From positions 2,197,501 to 2,261,500 of the forward strand of contig SMSO01000004.1 of the NCBI GenBank assembly GCA_004764695.1: DNA of 64,000 bases, read 5' to 3'. The translations under genes and the position numbers were made by a program. The notes below the pieces were generated by a model. That model ran no database searches and was not told the DNA's origin. It saw only the letters and a list, made by a program, of their open reading frames with translations. Below, piece after piece: positions 1 through 13,060 of this stretch. Within the stretch, counting starts at the first letter, position 1; each line of letters begins with the position of its first letter. Source of the stretch: Schizochytrium sp. TIO01 (taxonomy: Eukaryota > Sar > Bigyra > Thraustochytrida > Thraustochytriidae).

Positions 1-3000
1 CGCCAACTCGGGCTTGGGGCAGTTGCCAAAGTTCCTATGACATACCACCTTCGTTCTTCTTCGTTGCAGTTGAACTGCCTTTCCAGATGACCAGTTTAAC
101 CGCAAACCTCCGTATCCCTAGAATTTGTATATGTTTAGTAAAAACAATTGACTTCAAGTCGAGGAAGCGGAATTGCCATAACAAATAGCCCACGGACTAT
201 GCAGCCTCGTAGCTCCAGCTGCTGGTGAGCCGGGTGTGGTCAAAAGGTGTTCCCGCTCGAGTTGGGAATGAGCCTCCCTCGCGCTGACTTATTTCGTCTC
301 ACTAGTTTCCTCGTCGCTCACGCCTCCTCGAGACCAAGATGGCAGAGGCAGAATCAGGGACCTGCTAGTCAGCAGCTTATCCACCTCGTTTCATAAGCCA
401 TCTTAGTAACTTTAACGAAAAGATGATGGTTTCCAACTCGAAGGAGAACCGAGTTGTTTCACCTTGCGACAAGGGCGCTTAACGGACAGAATATTGAGCA
501 CCGGGTTTTCCGACGAGAGTTCAAGGGTGATCCTGCGGTGAGGAGGTCTGATATTTGACTCAGGACTTGCTTAATTGAAGGTCCATGAGACATGAGAGAG
601 AAGAAACGAATGGAAGCCCGTTTCTAAACTACTATCAGCAGTCTCGGCGGAGGTCCTGGCATTTCTTCTTTCTTCATTCTTAAAAACAGTTTGTTTCAAT
701 TTTCTTCAATTTTTAATCAAAGCATTTTAAGTAATGCGTTCTTCATGCTCTGTGAAGTGCTTATTTTAATTTTTAATTCTTCACAACTGAAAAAACATTT
801 CATTTTTTAAAAACAAAAACAATTAATTTTTATATAATTAAAAAACCAAGTTAAAAGCGTTATAAAATAGGAATAATAGAAACAAATCAGCTTTCCCTCT
901 TATTATCCATCCGGTTCGTCGGAAATACACTTTTATGAAAGAAGAAAATGAATATCGAACCAAATTCAACTTTTCGTATATCAGGGAATATACGAGAGAA
1001 AAAGATGGAAATGAAAAAGAATTCGCGTCAACAGCCGGGCGAACGAAGGACATAGAATCTTCAAGATGATCACTTCCTGCCTCGACATATGTGGTTCAAG
1101 CCGCACTACTAATTTAGAAGAATAAATAACGCCCAAGACAAGCTTCGAAAAGACGAAGTAGCCAAGTTTAGGTGGAATAATATGATTATAAAATAGCACA
1201 GCAATTTCGAAGATAATGGGGTGAAGGGATGGATGGAAGCAAAATCTCAACACCTTGCAGGTTTCTCAGCTCAAGCGCTGAAGATTCAAGTGTATGGAAG
1301 AGAAACTACAATAAATATTGTGTCTGATTCCGAGGAGGCACGAATGAAGATATGCCATCAGTTTAAGATTATGCATTCCGGGCACGATACTATAATTACA
1401 TTCATTTGCACGTGTATTCCGCAGTAATGACCAAGAAATCCTCTTTCCAGAATCCGTAGCTTGTTTAATAAATGAGCTTACGTTATTCACCGCCAGCCAC
1501 CAAGCGTTATCTTCACTAGGATCTGCATTCGTGACGAGCCTCAAATGCACACGTGCGTGCAGCATTCAGAAATACCTCCATCCAAGCGACCAGGACTTGG
1601 CCCCATTGAGATGCCTATTGCACCCAAAGTTGCCCTGAAGGATGCTCTGTTGTAAGACACTGTTCTTATTACCTTTCATCGTACTTTCACAGGTCTTCGC
1701 AAACTGAAGAAGATTGATTACCTCTGTCACATCATTTTTATCCTCTCGTTTCTATGCAACATAATCTGAGGTCCTGAAGTAGAGGAGCCCTCGCTTCGAA
1801 GATTCATGAAAGCAACCTGAGCTTGAGCTTTGAAGCTGTGTCAGAGTCCTCGAAGGACTTCAGGTGATTATCCTCAGCTTATTCTCAAAGACGATCTCCC
1901 TAACTATAGCAGGGAGTCGGGTACCTGAGAACTCTGATAGAACAGTAGAACGAATGGTGCCTGGTGAAGACTTGGGCGGAATCATGGTTTGAAAAGGCTT
2001 TAGAACGAAGCCAACGCAAGAAAGTAATTAAATCCAAAAACGATAAGTGTAATGATCTTCGATCAAAGGTCGTCGTTCGAGGTTCCGGGTATCTTTGGGT
2101 GATATGTCTCCTTCCTGGGGATGGAGAAGTTTTTGCTGCGAGAGCATAAACTCACAGTTCTTGCCGGCATTCGTAATTTATTTAGAAAGTTGCGTCGGGC
2201 GTGAAGGAACGTCAATCAATTTGTGCAGGAGATAAGCGCAGGGGGGGTTGCGGTTCCCTGGTTTCTTGGAAAATAAGGGGCCTTGTTGACAGTGTGCATT
2301 CATGATCTTCACTATGGCTTTGCAGAATCGATCTTTGCGCTTATCGTCCTCATTTTTTTGTTCGCTGGCGAGGATGATTTCGGCCTGAATACTTGCCTCC
2401 ACTAGTGGTACTGCTAAGCCAATTACTAGTACCTCCTTTTTGAAAAGACTGTTCTCTCCTCATATGCAGCGAAACTCAGCTAGCTAGCTAGCTCTTTTTG
2501 AAAACTTTACTTACTCCACTGCTTTTTGTTTCCTTTCCTTGTTATAGAAGCCAAAATTATTTTTTAGTATTTTAGAAATAGAGGAAATCTTTCCGCACTG
2601 ATGCATTATTAAATAGGTTCCCATAGTTTCTTCCTTTCCTTGTATTAAAATTAAACCAAATCAAATCGAGGAGAATAAAATAAAAATAAGAGAAAAAGGC
2701 CGGGAAAACTATAAACTCTTTTATTTAAAAAAGAAACTTTCAATCACTTTGGCGGGGAGATCGGAAAATAAAAGGCGTGCTTGCGAGATCTCGCGCTGAA
2801 GTTGCACTGAACTTAGCCCAACTTAGTGTTCAGCGCTGAGAATTCAGCGTCTTTTTGGAGTTTAGTCACGCAAAGAGGGAAGAAACACTAAGACCAGATA
2901 TTCCAGTGGTGATAGAGGAAGAGAACACCCACAGTCCTCTCTACATTGTCTGGTACGCTGTTCTGCTTTGATGAAAAGTTTGACAATGTTTGTGAGGAGA

Positions 3001-6000
3001 GTTTGAAGTTCAGCGGGCTCACCATTTTCATGGTAAGGGGGTGAGGATTCAAGGGCTCTTTTGAGTAAACAGTGAAACGAAAAAAAAAGTCTATTTTTAT
3101 TTTATTTTATTTTAAACATATAAACAAATAAAAAGAGAAAACTTTGTTTTTGCCGTGATGTTTTATTTCTATCACTGTGATTCTAAAAAAGAAGAAGAAA
3201 TGGATAAAGGTTGGTATCGTGTAATATTTTCTTGTTGCTTTTGCTCCTTGCTGAAGCAGAGGAATGTTTGCATGCATGGAAAGAGTGTTGCATTGTGCAT
3301 CGCAACGAAGCTTTGAGCAGCACGAGAGACGAAAGGTGGTCTTCACGAAGAATGTTTGTTATGATACTCCTGGAATCCCAATAGAGACTCTTTCTCAAGT
3401 CAAGTCGACCACCACCAATGAAAGTCCAGCGAAGGATTCAAGTCATCCTGATCGTTTGTGCGATCTTCGGTGCATGCATGTAATCTTCTTCAGGCCGTGC
3501 CGAGCAGGTTCTTGGTGAGCAGGCAAAACAGCAAAGGTCATCAAAGCAACGTGTCCTTGCATGTTTTTCCATCTGCTCTTCAAAGTTCGTGGTTCGCTCG
3601 AAAAGCTCTCAAGCCGTGGTTTTAGGATCTAGCGAAAGAAGGTTTTCTCCCGTTCTCTCCAGCTTTGGTGACCCGGCGGCCTAACCTTTTTAGCCTCAGC
3701 TATTTGTTCCATGGACCGCTGAAGAAGTACGTAGGTTGGTAGATAGCTAGGTAGGTAATAGTAGAAATAAGTAGCACCGCTGTTTTGAAAAAACGAATGA
3801 ATTCTTGCTTGCCTTTGGAAGGCAAGTCTGCTAAGTTTACAGGATATTCACGACCAAAGCTTTCAAGTTCTCTCGCTTGGCACGGGGCTGATATTGAGCC
3901 ACGGTAGGCGTGGAGAGCGTGAAAACCGTCCTCTACTCGATAACCATTCTCGGACCCCTATCCCTGCCCCGGCAAACTCAGGGCGCGCCGGAGGGCGACA
4001 CAACGACTAACTTCATGAATCAGTTGTAGCCATTAGCTGACTGACTGCTTCCAGGGCAGTCCTACAGAAACCCTTAGGCAGACCCCAGGGAGCCGTGGTA
4101 TCGATGTGGTGAGAACCGATCTCGGGATGACAAGAGGGATGGCTCAAGAGGCGTTTAATTGCATGAAGAGGCTTTAAGCGAATACGAATATCGAAATGAA
4201 ACAGCTTCAGATCGATCGATCAACCATCATACCTAGCGGTGTGAATGAATCAAAATGACGGGTACGAGTAAAGTTTTGCAGCAATGAAAATTCAGGTTGG
4301 ATTGATGAAACTCTTTCCGGTCGGAGCTGCTGTTGATCCATGGAAAGTAGTCTCACAGCAACGGTCTGGAAATGATGTGCTAGTAGTAGTAGTCTACAGA
4401 TCGTGGTGGCGGTGTTGGCATCATTTGGAGTTTTTCTTTTTGTCGGTTTCCATTCATCGGCCGTCTCTTGCTTGCTTGCTTGCTTGCTTGCTTAAGCTTC
4501 TGATCGGCCGCGATTCTCTGCGAAGACTCTGGTTCCCTGACAGGGGGTGACCAAGAGAACTACAGAATTGTCAACGATGGACGTTGAACTAGAGCGCGAC
4601 GGGTAGAGATCGATCGCAGCTTTTGCACGAAGGAACTTGAGATCGTTCGAGGATGCTTGAGACCGTTTGAAGATGCTCTGACCGACTGATTCTCACCGAT
4701 GTTAGGTGTGAGTGGGTGAATGAATGAATGTCTCGGCAGCTGGCGATGCATGTGCAGCGAACCCGTCCGTCTGTTGCCTTGGCATTAGCTGGAGGACGCG
4801 CGGAGAGTCAGAGAAGTCAGCTTTGTCTGCCTGAGCAGAGTCGGCGGCAAATGACCTCGAATCATATCGAAACCAGTGCTTCAGCACGACGATTTGAAAA
4901 CCTCGACCCGATGATTGTCTGAGCCGCTACAAACTCGCAGCGTCGGTGAAGAGGACCTGCCGAATGTAGAAGGTGTCTTAATCAATCCATTCCTCAAACC
5001 TCCTCTGCCACTCCACAATTGCGCTGAAGAGGTCGTGAGTTTTGGTAGCGCGCTACCCGTCGTACCTGCCTGCCCACTCACGAGCACAGTGAGGTTCAAC
5101 TTCAGCTGCTGCAGCTTTCTCTGCCTGTCAATTGGCTCTGCCGTCGTGCCGCCACTGGCCCCGGCTGTCTGTGTTCGTCTGGTTGCGCCCTGCTCGAGGC
5201 CACGGGCAGCGATGCCCATTCGGTTTTCATGAAACTCGAGATCCTCGATTCGCCATTGCCATTAACGTCATTGTTCAAATCTTTCAAATTTTTGAAATCG
5301 TTCAAATTGTTCAAATTCTGTTCAAATTCCCCATCTTTGCTTCACCTTCAATCGTTTCAGTCCTACGCAGTACACCCTGGTCATACACCGTTTCTTCTGC
5401 CCGTCTTGCAGTATTTATGAGGCACGCAGATGCCACAAGACCCAGAATAATGTCATCGCCATATCAGGAGACTATTATCGTCGTCATCACTGGCAGCTTC
5501 GAAGCTCACCTGAGATAGATAGAATTGTAGTTCTACGAAACTTCGAAGGCAATCGATTGATGGTAATCTATCTCTCGCAAAGGTCGCTTCCAGCGGCAGA
5601 TTCTGCGGCCCGAAGACGCCAGTGTTGGTCTTGCGCTGGGACAATGAGGTGCTGTGCTGCTCCGGCTTGGATGGGTGGATGGTGCCTGGCGTGCTTGAGG
5701 AGAATCTCGCGAAAATCTGTTCGAACAAACAGTTCCATTCGTTTGTTTGGTTGGATTTTCAAAGCAAGCAAATAAAGGCCGTCAATGGGTCCAAAGGATA
5801 CAGAAGAGCTCTCTATAGAAGTTCCATTGACTGATTGCCTTCTTCGTTATTGCGCTGCAATCGAATAAATGACCCTTCGTCGAAGAGCCTCTGAGCTAAT
5901 CGAGCGACAGATTACCTATAAAGCTGGCCCGTTCGAACTTGAAGTCGTCAAACTTCAACCAAGGTCTCCAGTACCAGGTTCCGCAGCCTGCAACGCCGGA

Positions 6001-6700
6001 GACTCAGAGGAAGCCGGGCGTGGCAAATACGGGAGCGACGAGCAATGCTTTCTATCCATGCTTCGATGCACCAATCAATTGATCAAACAATTGATGAATC
6101 AGTTTTCATCAAAGTCCTTCTTTGTTTGTTTGTATCTTTTCGTAGCTTCGTTCCGTTCCACCTCTCATTACGTATAATTGATTCGTTTTCAGCACCGTTC
6201 CCTCAATTATCTCCTCTCCTCATCAGGAATGACATTTCCAAGTTTTTCTTTTCATTAATTTTTTTCTTTAATTTTATTTACAAAACTCTTTTTAAAAAAT
6301 TGCCGTATACCTACCTATACCTAGCGATACAGTCTTCTTCGTTTAAACTTTTATTCCATCAAATACTTCATACGGCACGTAAACTAATTGAAGGAAACCT
6401 AAACTTGAAATTAAAAACATACCTTCCTCACCACATTTACTCACCACCTTTTTCATCCACCATACTATTATCTGTCCTTCCCTACAAAGCGGAGTCTGCT
6501 ACTTGCAATAAAGGCCGCTGGTCGATTATAATTATAATTTTTAACAAGAACGGCCGATTAATTGATTGATTGATTCATTCATTCGTTGGTGCATTGATAG
6601 ATTGGTCCATCCATCCATCCATCGATAGGCCTTTAGTCAGTTATATAGGTTTAGGGAAGAAGGCTTCGAAAAGCTCGCTGACGCTGTGTTGACAAGGTCC
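1..6700. other. Gene-free region, left part of the first desert
   Basis: No convincing gene was seen in either strand. Open frames here are under about 175 codons, most begin at non-ATG codons, and none shows a recognisable domain. The stretch alternates between AT-rich tracts (about 660-860, 2500-2720, 6230-6480) and mixed sequence. Short simple repeats occur: TAGC units near 2477-2493, CTTG units at about 4467-4493, and a run of TTCAAAT-like words at about 5274-5330. An undetected multi-exon gene or noncoding RNA cannot be excluded by reading alone. Confidence 0.6.
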
Positions 6701-6774
6701 TGGCAAGCAGGGTCAGCGCGAATCGAGGGCAGGTACGAGACGTGGGCTCCTCGGCGCAGCGAAAGGCCTCCTCG

Positions 6775-6775
6775 C

Positions 6776-6827
<52 letters not shown>

Positions 6828-6861
6828 GAAGAAGAAGATGATGATAATGATGATGATGATG
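6775..6861. repeat. Compound trinucleotide repeat (CTG)n(ATG)n(AAG)n(ATG)n
   Basis: Eight CTG units are followed directly by about nine ATG units, four AAG units and more ATG/ATA units. It lies in no supported gene. In three minus-strand frames it reads as poly-Ser, poly-His/Gln or poly-Ile, as expected for a simple repeat. Confidence 0.9.
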
Positions 6862-6907
6862 CTGAGGCTGCGTGTGCCTGGCCAAGCTTCGCACACCCTA
6901 CATCACG

Positions 6908-6948
6908 ATGAATGAATGAATGAATGAATGAATGAATGAATGAATGAA
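6908..6948. repeat. (ATGA)n tetranucleotide repeat
   Basis: About ten copies of a four-base ATGA/GAAT unit, followed to about 7022 by looser GTAA/AGTA-like words. Confidence 0.9.
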
Positions 6949-7097
6949 GGTCTGTAAGTAATATAAGTAAGTGAGTCAGTAGGTAAGTAAGTATGTACGT
7001 GAGTAAGTGAGTAAGTAAGCAGTTCGTAGTGCGTGCTATGACTTTCTTCGAAACAGACGCATTACAAATAAATTTTCCGCCTCGAAGTTTCATTTTG

Positions 7098-7165
7098 AAA
7101 AGAAGAAAGAAAGAAAGAAAGAAAGAAAGAGAAAAAGAGAAAAAGAGAAAAAGAGAAAAAGAAAG
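7098..7165. repeat. (AAAG)n and (GAAAAA)n purine tract
   Basis: About eight AAAG units pass into four copies of a six-base GAAAAA/GAGAAA unit. The whole tract is purine on the + strand. Confidence 0.9.
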
Positions 7166-7874
7166 GACCTGAAAACCACCGTGAAAGCAGCATATGCGAG
7201 AGGAAAGCAGCAAGGTAAGCAAGCAAAAGGTGTCCGGGCTGCTTGCTTGGGTCTGGGAATCTATCTATCTATCTATCTATCTGCCTGCGGACGAAGCTCC
7301 CAAACCCTGCGTATGAAGCTACCTGTCTCGCTGAAGCATGCAGGAGCTCTGTCTCAGGTCCTCACGCAGGTGGTCTGTGCACATGGAGGGGAGTCAGAGC
7401 GACATGAATCATTATCACCATTATCATAATCATCATCATCATAATCACAGTCTTCTTCACGATCTGTGTGAATTTGAAGTGCTCGCCGCCGCGTTCCCCG
7501 CTGAAATCTCTTCTCTGGCTGACGGCAGAGCGCCTCTCTCTGTTCTGCACTCGAAGCGAACTAAGCACCGCATATCTACTCCTACCGCCGTTTAAAATAT
7601 AAAATACTTTGCACAGAAACGTTTTAGTTTGATTCTCTCTGTGGTTTGGAGAAGTGGTGGCACGCAACTGTGCCGTAGTATGGCAAAAACAAAAGTATTG
7701 ATTTAAATAAAAAAAAAACTGTTTTTATCTATTTATTTATTTCAAACATGTTTCTTCGATGAGGAAAATGCTTCACGTGGTAAATACTGCCGATTTCATT
7801 TTATTTCAAAGTCCTCATAATACGGAAACAATATTTTTTCATTTTAGACTTTTCGTTAACATGATGTAATCTCT

Positions 7875-7887
7875 TTTATTTATTTAC

Positions 7888-7938
<51 letters not shown>

Positions 7939-7955
7939 TTGAATAAATAAATAAT
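7875..7955. repeat. (TTTA)n array with inverted AATAAATAAATAAT flank
   Basis: About sixteen TTTA units (one TTAC variant near the start) end at 7940. One base later an AATAAATAAATAAT run follows on the same strand. The end of the array and this run are complementary, so the junction at 7940-7942 can fold into an AT-only hairpin. Confidence 0.85.
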
Positions 7956-8436
7956 ATCTGAGGTGGTGACTCACCCGATACACTTAGCGAAACACGTAAG
8001 TGGGTCGTAGTAACAGCGGGAGGAAAAATGTTCCGCAGCTGGACGATGAAAGAAGGAGGAATGGAATGTTGATAACTGGTTTTGCTGTGTTTGGTTTTCT
8101 TGAGAAGCCATCACCAAAGAACCAGGAATGAGAATCGCTCTATCTCTGAGGCCGTTGGAGCCTTGGAAATGAGGGTCTTTGTGACGGCTTCGTGCGGCGA
8201 AGGACGCACAAAGACAGACAGACAGACAGACAGACAGGTAGAGCGCTGAAAGAGAGAGAGCGGGAGAGAGAGCACTCCTTCATTCACTTTATCTTGTATT
8301 ACTTTATCAGTTCGTCTACTACTATCAGTACTAACATTAATCATCGTAGTAGGAATACTTTATTTTACTTCTTCAAGGTGTTGAAAAGAAGGAGATTGAA
8401 AGAAAGAAGAAGAAGAAGAAGAAGACGGACGGACTC

Positions 8437-8441
<5 letters not shown>

Positions 8442-8470
<29 letters not shown>
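8442..8470. repeat. (GA)n dinucleotide repeat
   Basis: About fourteen GA units. ACAG units at about 8212-8236, AG units at 8250-8268 and AAG units at 8405-8424 lie just before it. Confidence 0.9.
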
Positions 8471-8472
<2 letters not shown>

Positions 8473-10467
8473 AGTGTTCTTCTTTTAAAGTTATGCAGCT
8501 AACCGAAGCATTACGTACCTAAGACTTGCGACAGATTGAAGGTATGTTGATCTTTGTCCTCACGGAACATGTCGCAGACAGAACTGAGGAAGAACTCAAA
8601 GCGGAAATAAGGGCACTTTCCTTCGACTTCGCTGCTCATAAAAAGGGAAAGGCGAATGTCAGAAGAGGGACCAAACAGCTCCAACCCTCTTTAGGAGTAG
8701 CAATTGGCCATTCACCTGTTCCAAGACTAGTTTCGAGACCCAGGCTAATTAAGTCGTATCAATACATGCATACATCCATTATAATACGCACGAAGAAGAA
8801 GATATGAGGCATGTCTTCTCAACTTCTTCTCCCCCAAAAAACAAAAAACAGGGTCTCCAGGCTTCGTTGGTATCTGCAGAGGATATTATCTTTGTTGCGT
8901 ATTTTCGCCTTCTGAAATGAATTGAATTGTGGCGCATTCATCAATTATAACTTCACTTTGTTTGGGGGCAAAGTTGAAACTAAAATCAGAAAACCCGCCC
9001 TTTGCTCCTTCTTATGGCTATTATAAGGCCAAACTCCTCAGAATTCCTTGTTCCCTCCGTTAATCGCACCAACACATACGCAGAGAGGCCGGACGGTGCG
9101 GAGGCGAAGTGGCGTCAACCCTGAGTTACATACACTGTACGCTGCGATTGCAGATCGTCCAAGGTTTTGGGTTCTTCTTTCATCTCGCGAAGGAGAACAG
9201 AAATCGAAAGAAGCAGCCGCAGCAAACGACTCATGCGAAGGCAGGGAGCGCAAGAGTCCTCTTTCGAAACCAGAAGCGAGAGAGGCCTCGAAAGCGAGAC
9301 GCAGCAATTTGAAGATGAAGAGAAACCTAGCAAAGCGCAGAAGACCCCCTGAAAGCAACCCGCGGGGCGCTTGCCTGTGACGGCTTCGTTTGGAGAGATA
9401 CTAAGAGAAGACGAGATAGATAGATAAATTAAAGCAAACTAACTAAGAGGTACGTTTAGAACCACAGCAGCGAAAGGGAGGAGTCCTCGATAGATTTTGA
9501 AGAACAGTTCGAAGAAAGGAGAGAAAAGAAAGGAGAAAGCGAGCGGCTTGAAGAATGGCTGCGGCTTCTTCGCAGAAGATAGAGCGAGCGAAAGCAAGCA
9601 AGCAGGTCGTTCGTTCATGCGTTCTGAAGTAGGGTGCACGTACCTGTTGCCGCTTCGCTCGTCTGTTTTCTTGCAGGGAAAAGGAAAAGAGAGACTGGGA
9701 AGTCGCGCGTCAGCGCTTCCACAAAACAATGCCTCTTGGAAGCACTAAAAAGGAATTCAAAGCTTGATCTTGAGAGCGCTGAATTCCCCACACCCAACGG
9801 GTGCTCTCCTTCCTACTGTCACCTCCCTTTGGGTGCGAAGCAGAGTTTTTACTTTTACTAGTTGTTTTTTCAACAGGTCTGCATGTTTGTTTAGTATGAT
9901 GGTTTTGGTGTCTGTAGTAGTGAGGCATACGAGAGAGAGAGAGAGAGAGTCAATATCCGTCTCTCGGTATGTATGAATGTTTTCTTTCTTTGAAAAGGAA
10001 GGGCGTGAAAGACTTTCTTTCCCTGTAGAATAGAAGACAGGCACCAACACCAAATTGAAAACACCCGTCTTTTATTTATTTATTTATGCAAGCTTTTGTT
10101 TCTTTTTTTCTTTGTTTCTTCTCTTTCTGCCTATCTAAACATATTTTAAAAATTGGTATAAAGAAAGTCGCTGATTGATTGATTGATTGATGGTGTCGCG
10201 AAAGAAGGACGGGTGGAAGGGTTTAGGGGAAAGCGCCGCAGACCTGTTGACCCTCTGTAGCCGACGTTGAAGGCCGATGCTCGAAGCAGAGAAGATATTC
10301 GCAGACTCGCCGCAAAGACAGACAGAGACTGCGGCACTTCAGGCAGCCGGCCTCCCCTTCGTCCTCTTCGCCGATCCCTGGTTCTCGCAGGCTTGCTTTG
10401 TTGTTTGCGAACAAAGTCCATCACTCCAAAGCCTTCTCTCATTCATTCGATCCCTCATTTTTTTCTC

Positions 10468-10470
<3 letters not shown>

Positions 10471-10509
<39 letters not shown>
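10471..10509. repeat. (ATT)n trinucleotide repeat
   Basis: Thirteen ATT units. A shorter ATT tract lies near 11280-11298. Confidence 0.9.
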
Positions 10510-10834
10510 TTATCTTTCTTTCTCCGGTTTTCTCCACGACACGAACTATTTACGATTGAGGGTTTTTCCCATGTCGTCGGGGAAACAAAACAGAGACTGA
10601 CTGAGCAAGAACTGCTTTCTTTTCAAACCCTTGTGAGCGTAAACCCGCATAGAAGAGAGAAAGAAGAGGTCGCGAGAACTAACTAACTAACCAAGCAACG
10701 AACGAACTAACCAACTAAACTAACAGCGGCAGAGAAAACACCTCATCGAAGTCTCACTGTAGGACTAGCCGAAGCAAGGAGACTTGGGAACTGACGAGCA
10801 GAAACGGTCGAGCGCCGAAAAACAAGAGAGAAGC

Positions 10835-10867
<33 letters not shown>
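10835..10867. repeat. (TTTC)n repeat
   Basis: About eight TTTC units, pyrimidine on the + strand. This is the reverse-complement class of the nearby AAAG tract at 11121-11167. Confidence 0.9.
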
Positions 10868-11119
10868 TGAAGAGAAAAGCGCGGATGGATCTTCTTAAGC
10901 AGAGCAGAGGATGCCTGACCCTGTTGTACACAGGCAGAGACAGCGGAAGGAGCAAAAGAAAGGTGAGCGAGTCGAAGAGGAAACCAGCCTTCCTTTCTCT
11001 TGCTTTTTCTTCTTCTTGTTTTCGATTTTGCTTTTTGCTTTTGCTTTTTGCTTTTCAAGGCCGCTGTTTGGTTAGACACGGAAAATTAGTTCACCTGTTT
11101 GATTGAAGAGAAAGAAGCA

Positions 11120-11120
<1 letters not shown>

Positions 11121-11164
<44 letters not shown>

Positions 11165-11167
11165 AAA
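11121..11167. repeat. (AAAG)n repeat
   Basis: About eleven AAAG units, purine on the + strand. Confidence 0.9.
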
Positions 11168-11843
11168 CCACGAAAAGCGCGACCGCTGAATTGGCAGAGA
11201 GGCTCTTCGACTTTTCGGATTGAAGGAAAGTGATAATTTAATTTGAATGACTTTCACTCCAATAGTATATTACGGCCTTTATTATTATTATTATTATTTT
11301 AAAGCTGGGGTCGGTGAAACAGAGAGAACCTTTGAAAGTCCAAAGCTATGGGAAAGGAGGCGAGAAAGCTCGTTTACAAGACCCGGTGTGGTCATTTCAA
11401 CCCCCAAACAAATATGATTCGTTTTGTTTTTCTTCTATTTCGAACGAAAAATTGATGATGGAATCGAGAAAAAGTTGTGAAAGAAAGCCTTTAGTGGGTA
11501 TGAAAGGGAGGAGGAATGAAAGTTGACTGAATCTCTCGTTTGCTTTGTTTGAGAAGCAGGAACGACGTAAAAAGGTGTTTTCTCTCTCTCTCTGAATCTA
11601 TCTGCCTCTCTTCTCCTGCTGTGTGCTGCTTCTTTGAAAGTTGGGAATAATTAATTAATTAATTCATCGCAGAATAAGTTGGTCTCCGAATCACCGCGCC
11701 TCTTTCCCTCCCTCGCTCTCGCCTGCTCTGCCTTTGGAGGAGCTTCTCGACTCCCTCTCACTCGATTCTGCTCTTCTTCTTCACACGCGGAGGGCAGAGC
11801 AGCAGAAAGGGAGGGACGACGAGAGAGAGAGAGAGAGAAAGCC

Positions 11844-11880
11844 AATCAATCAATCAATCAATCTAAATCAATCAATCAAT
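11844..11880. repeat. (AATC)n repeat
   Basis: Two AATC blocks separated by a short interruption, directly after a (GA)n run at 11821-11838. Confidence 0.85.
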
Positions 11881-12969
11881 CCAATGCGCTTTTCTTTCTT
11901 TCTCTCTTTCTCCAAAAAAGCACCAGAGCCTGAAAATTCCCTCTCTCCATGGCGAGTTTAGTACGACAATTGAAACTGTGTTCTCTCTTCCTCTTTCTTT
12001 CTTGTTTCTTCTTCTTTCGCTCGACAGAACGCTCCCTCCCCATTATCTTCACCCCTCAAACTATTTTGAAAAGAAATTGAATAGAAAGAAAGCGGAGAGA
12101 TGAAGCGCCGAGAGAAGACGAACGCCAGCCGTCCCAGCCACCGCCGCGGTCTTTCTTCATTCACAAAGAGGATTTTTTTCTTTCTTTTTCTTTCTTGTGA
12201 TAGATGGAGACATATATTTACTATTATGTGTATTTGTAGGATTTTGATGCGAATCCACGATTTTTAAAAAGAGAAGAAATGTTTTGGGGTCGAAAGGGGC
12301 TGTGAACCTCTTTCTTGTTCTTAATTATTCTTCGTTTGATCGCTGTTTTCGTCGGTCGATGCGTCGATTTGCAGGGAAAGACAGATGAAGAAGCGCCTTC
12401 GTTCCCTTGAAATTGGGGTTTCTGCGTACGAAGCTTTGCGCTGTTGAGCTCGCGCTTTGGTTTGAAGCAAAGAGAACCGTGGTCGGTAATGCTTTTCGCA
12501 GTCCTTCTTTTCTTCTTCTCGCGGTTTTCGCGATGGCAAAGGGAAAAAAAGCGAGAAGGAGGAAGAAGAAGAAAGATAAAGAGAGCTCTCTGTTCTACTG
12601 CTTTATTTACAGTGAGTGATTCTGAGAGAGAGATGAACCTTTTTTTCTTTTCTTTTTACTTTTTTTTTCACTCTTTTCTGTTTGAATGACCGATTGAGCG
12701 ATCGAGGAATTCAGTTGTATTTTATTGATCAAGTGTATTTTTTTTAGAGGTATTCATAATAATAATGAGCACTTGAAGATCGATTGATTGTTGAATGGTT
12801 CTGCTGCTTTGCTCGAAGCTAAGGATGCCTACAGCTATAGCAAAGCTGTCACAGCGACTGTTGTATTGTGATGCCGTGTCTGCGATATCTACAAAAGGTG
12901 AAATGGGCACCAGGAATGAACGAATTCGAGTCCTCCTTCTTTGTTTGGACCTCTCAGTTTCCCCGGCGC

Positions 12970-12995
12970 TTTCTTTCTTTCTCTCTTTCTTTCAT

Positions 12996-13055
<60 letters not shown>

Positions 13056-13057
13056 TC
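12970..13057. repeat. Long (TTTC)n repeat
   Basis: An 88-base all-pyrimidine tract, mostly perfect TTTC, with a CTC and a CAT interruption in its first third. It is the longest TTTC array in the window and lies about 830 bp upstream of the MYB start codon. Confidence 0.9.
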
Positions 13058-13060
13058 AGA

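Larger units (their letters stand above)
6701..13060. other. Gene-free, microsatellite-dense part of the first desert
   Basis: No supported coding gene. A simple-sequence tract occurs roughly every few hundred bases: CTG/ATG/AAG triplets, ATGA, AAAG, CTAT, TTTA, ACAG, AG, ATT, TTTC and AATC units, several listed separately. Between them the sequence is often purine-rich or pyrimidine-rich on one strand over hundreds of bases (for example the A/G-rich stretch at about 9160-9560). The open frames seen here are translations of these biased tracts, giving polySer, polyHis or FLSFF-type products, and were not called as genes. Confidence 0.6.

Noticed and set aside
5229-5420. Frame encoding repeating LFKSFKFLK-type peptide
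   Set aside because: It follows an imperfect TTCAAAT repeat and has no further support.
6637-7222. Minus-strand frames encoding poly-Ser, poly-His and poly-Ile
   Set aside because: Direct translations of the CTG/ATG/AAG compound microsatellite.
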